Assembly (NCBI RefSeq): GCF_029227915.1
Contig: NC_079880.1
Location: 14,278,001 to 14,342,000 of the forward strand
Reading direction: 5' to 3'
Origin: Hydractinia symbiolongicarpus
Taxonomy: Eukaryota; Cnidaria; Hydrozoa; Anthoathecata; Hydractiniidae
Length of the DNA stretch: 64,000 nt
This document shows positions 62,188-64,000 of the stretch, in pieces. Numbering within the stretch: position 1 is the stretch's first letter; each line of letters starts with the position of its first letter. The position numbers were made by a program, and so were the translations under genes. The notes under the pieces were generated by a model. The model had not been told where the DNA came from. It made no database searches and saw nothing but the letters and a program-made list of their open reading frames with translations.

Positions 62188-64000
62188 CCTGGATGTTGTT
62201 TGACTTCTGAATGGTTGTAACTTTGGAACTCTTACGCAGTCTTGTTCTGCAAATAAAATAATCGTTGTGTTAGGGGTAACGTTAAACGGGGAAATTGTTG
62301 TATTTTTATTGTAAGCGAAATTGTATAGTATTATATACAAGGTTCATTTTTAAACTTTTCACACAAAGTTTTTCAGCAAAACTAAACAGCTGAGCGACTA
62401 TTTTTGCTATGACAGTATAACAATAAGTGTAGTTTGTGTTCTTATTGAGGCTTAGTTTGCGGGAAAGTCATTTTTAAAAGCCATTACATATGAAATGTTT
62501 TACCGCCATAAGAACTCCACTGGTTTTGTGTCACACTTTGTTTACGCGTAATAAACGCAGCACCTGGATATGTGGCACAGTGTAATTTAGAGTACTTAAC
62601 GCAAATAATTCAGCTATCAATGTGGCAACATCCGTAAGATCTGAGAACGTAAACTAGCGTAAAAAATCACCCATAATGTGTTGCTGAGCCTAATTCAACT
62701 GACAGATAGATAACTGGATTTTGTGGGTATAAGTATGATTGTAGAATAATGATAGAATACAAGTGTATACGTGGTAAGAAAGAATAAAAAACCAAACGTT
62801 CATAACTATGCAAACAATATTTCAAGATGAGCATATTCTTGGGATATTCCTAACTTTTTGTGTAATTGCATCTTTAATATTTTTATAGAGTATATTCTAA
62901 TTAAAAAAGCGTGTAGCTAAAAGGAATCTAAATCATGGACTCTTCGTTAATTTCTTATTAGCGCTTTTAAACGAAGGTTGGACGCTTTTATTAACCCCAT
63001 TTGGTCCGGAGTTTTTCGAACATATTATCACCGGGCGGCACATTTATAGTTCATCATAAAATGAACAAAATATCAGCAAAAACTTTTTGCTTCCGTCACC
63101 ACTTTTTTGTGACGTCATTGGAAGCTTGTTCAATTACTTTAGTTCTAGAGCGAATTTTTACATTCTGTTTAAAGTTTCGTTCAACCAAATAAAAGTTACA
63201 TAACATATTTTCCGGTTTTTACATAATTGAATGAACATATGCCAAAAATTGCCGGATTAATCACGTGTCTAAAAATTGCATAATGGTACCTCTTGATGCA
63301 ATAAAGTCGTGTTGTGAATTTCGAGTTTTTAGGATAATCGTAACGAAAGTTATTATATTCTTCCGGTTATGAGGATTTCATAGAGATTTTAAGAAGAATT
63401 TATTAATGGCCAATATCTAAGGCTCATGCCGATGTCTGATAGATCAATATAAAAACAAAGTAAATATCATAATGCCTCCGGACCGTAGAGGGTGAAACAG
63501 CACGGTCGTAAAATATGTTACGAGAATGTCGTAAGTACGGTAACTACGATAACACATTATTGGATTAACGTAAAGATTAACGCACCAACAATTATCTTCC
63601 GTCTGAGAAAAAAGGAATTAATTTCCTCTTTCTAGAAATGGGAATTTCTGATCAAAAGAGGAAAAAGAAACAATTTTCTTAGCAAGCTTTCATCATCAAA
63701 AAGGCAGCTTCGTAAAATTGAAGGTTTAATTAATCCTATTAAATGATTTTTACCGCAAAGGAAAATTTGTAATTGTTAATTTCTTGAAGTTGTTTATTTC
63801 CATTGATATTTTAATTTCCAAATCGTTAGGTCAACTTATATTCGAAATAAGAACATAAGAAAAGGTAAGATGGAACTTTGCTTACGCCTAAAATCTAAAT
63901 GTAATAAAAAGAACGGTTTTACTTTATGTGACGTCGATTCTAATAAATAAATAAATAAAACTTTACCGGAAACCTTCAATAATAAACGACCTGGGCATTG
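62188..64000. other. right flank, no gene recognised
   Basis: AT-rich sequence without recognisable exon, RNA gene or mobile-element protein. A TGACGTCA palindrome lies at 63110-63117, and a short (AAAT)n run occurs near 63942-63960. Confidence 0.45.

Overview
This window is animal nuclear DNA. It has AT-rich intergenic sequence, small exons with GT-AG introns, several tRNA-derived SINE families, degenerate LINE and Gag fragments, and TIR elements. The protein-coding content (an STT3A oligosaccharyltransferase subunit, a single-exon syndecan, a Smad-like MH2 protein and a coiled-coil gene) fits an early-branching metazoan. A cnidarian, probably a hydrozoan, is my best guess, but the sequence alone does not prove it.

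Layout from left to right. (1) 1-4864 has no recognisable gene. (2) About 4865-16075, + strand: an eight-exon gene for a protein with one divergent Smad-type MH2 domain, no visible MH1 domain, no C-terminal SSXS, and a long basic/serine-rich tail; it recalls the arthropod Expansion family. (3) 16947-27425, - strand: a twelve-coding-exon gene for a long coiled-coil protein whose N-terminal blocks resemble vertebrate CCDC73; it converges on gene 2. Its introns and 5' flank hold a SINE, a pogo-like TIR element with GGACAC arrays, and a LINE reverse-transcriptase scrap. (4) 27.6-33.2 kb: four copies of a second tRNA-derived SINE around the head-to-head interval between genes 3 and 5. (5) 30552-45095, + strand: a complete fifteen-exon STT3A gene (717 aa deduced). 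Its introns carry three related C/D-box-snoRNA-like hairpins, a 1.65-kb TTAA-flanked TIR element, a long poly-T tract and a 42-bp tandem repeat. (6) 45.1-50.9 kb: gene-free, with a tRNA-like sequence bracketed by a 30-bp inverted repeat and members of a small palindromic MITE. (7) 50894-51631, - strand: a syndecan core protein. (8) 53-57 kb: SINE and MITE copies. (9) 57.3-60.6 kb: a decayed non-LTR retrotransposon (- strand) next to a truncated LTR-retrotransposon Gag (+ strand). (10) 61384-61823: an 8-copy 53-bp minisatellite, followed by a possible small gene (61879-62187). The last 1.8 kb has no recognisable gene.

The genes are not a pathway cluster. STT3A acts in ER N-glycosylation. Syndecan is a cell-surface heparan-sulfate carrier. 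The MH2 protein is probably a cytoplasmic adaptor. The coiled-coil gene has no established function. The most interesting signal is the trio of intronic RNA-like hairpins in STT3A: they keep C and D boxes, have compensatory changes in the terminal stem, and share an invariant internal segment that could be a guide.
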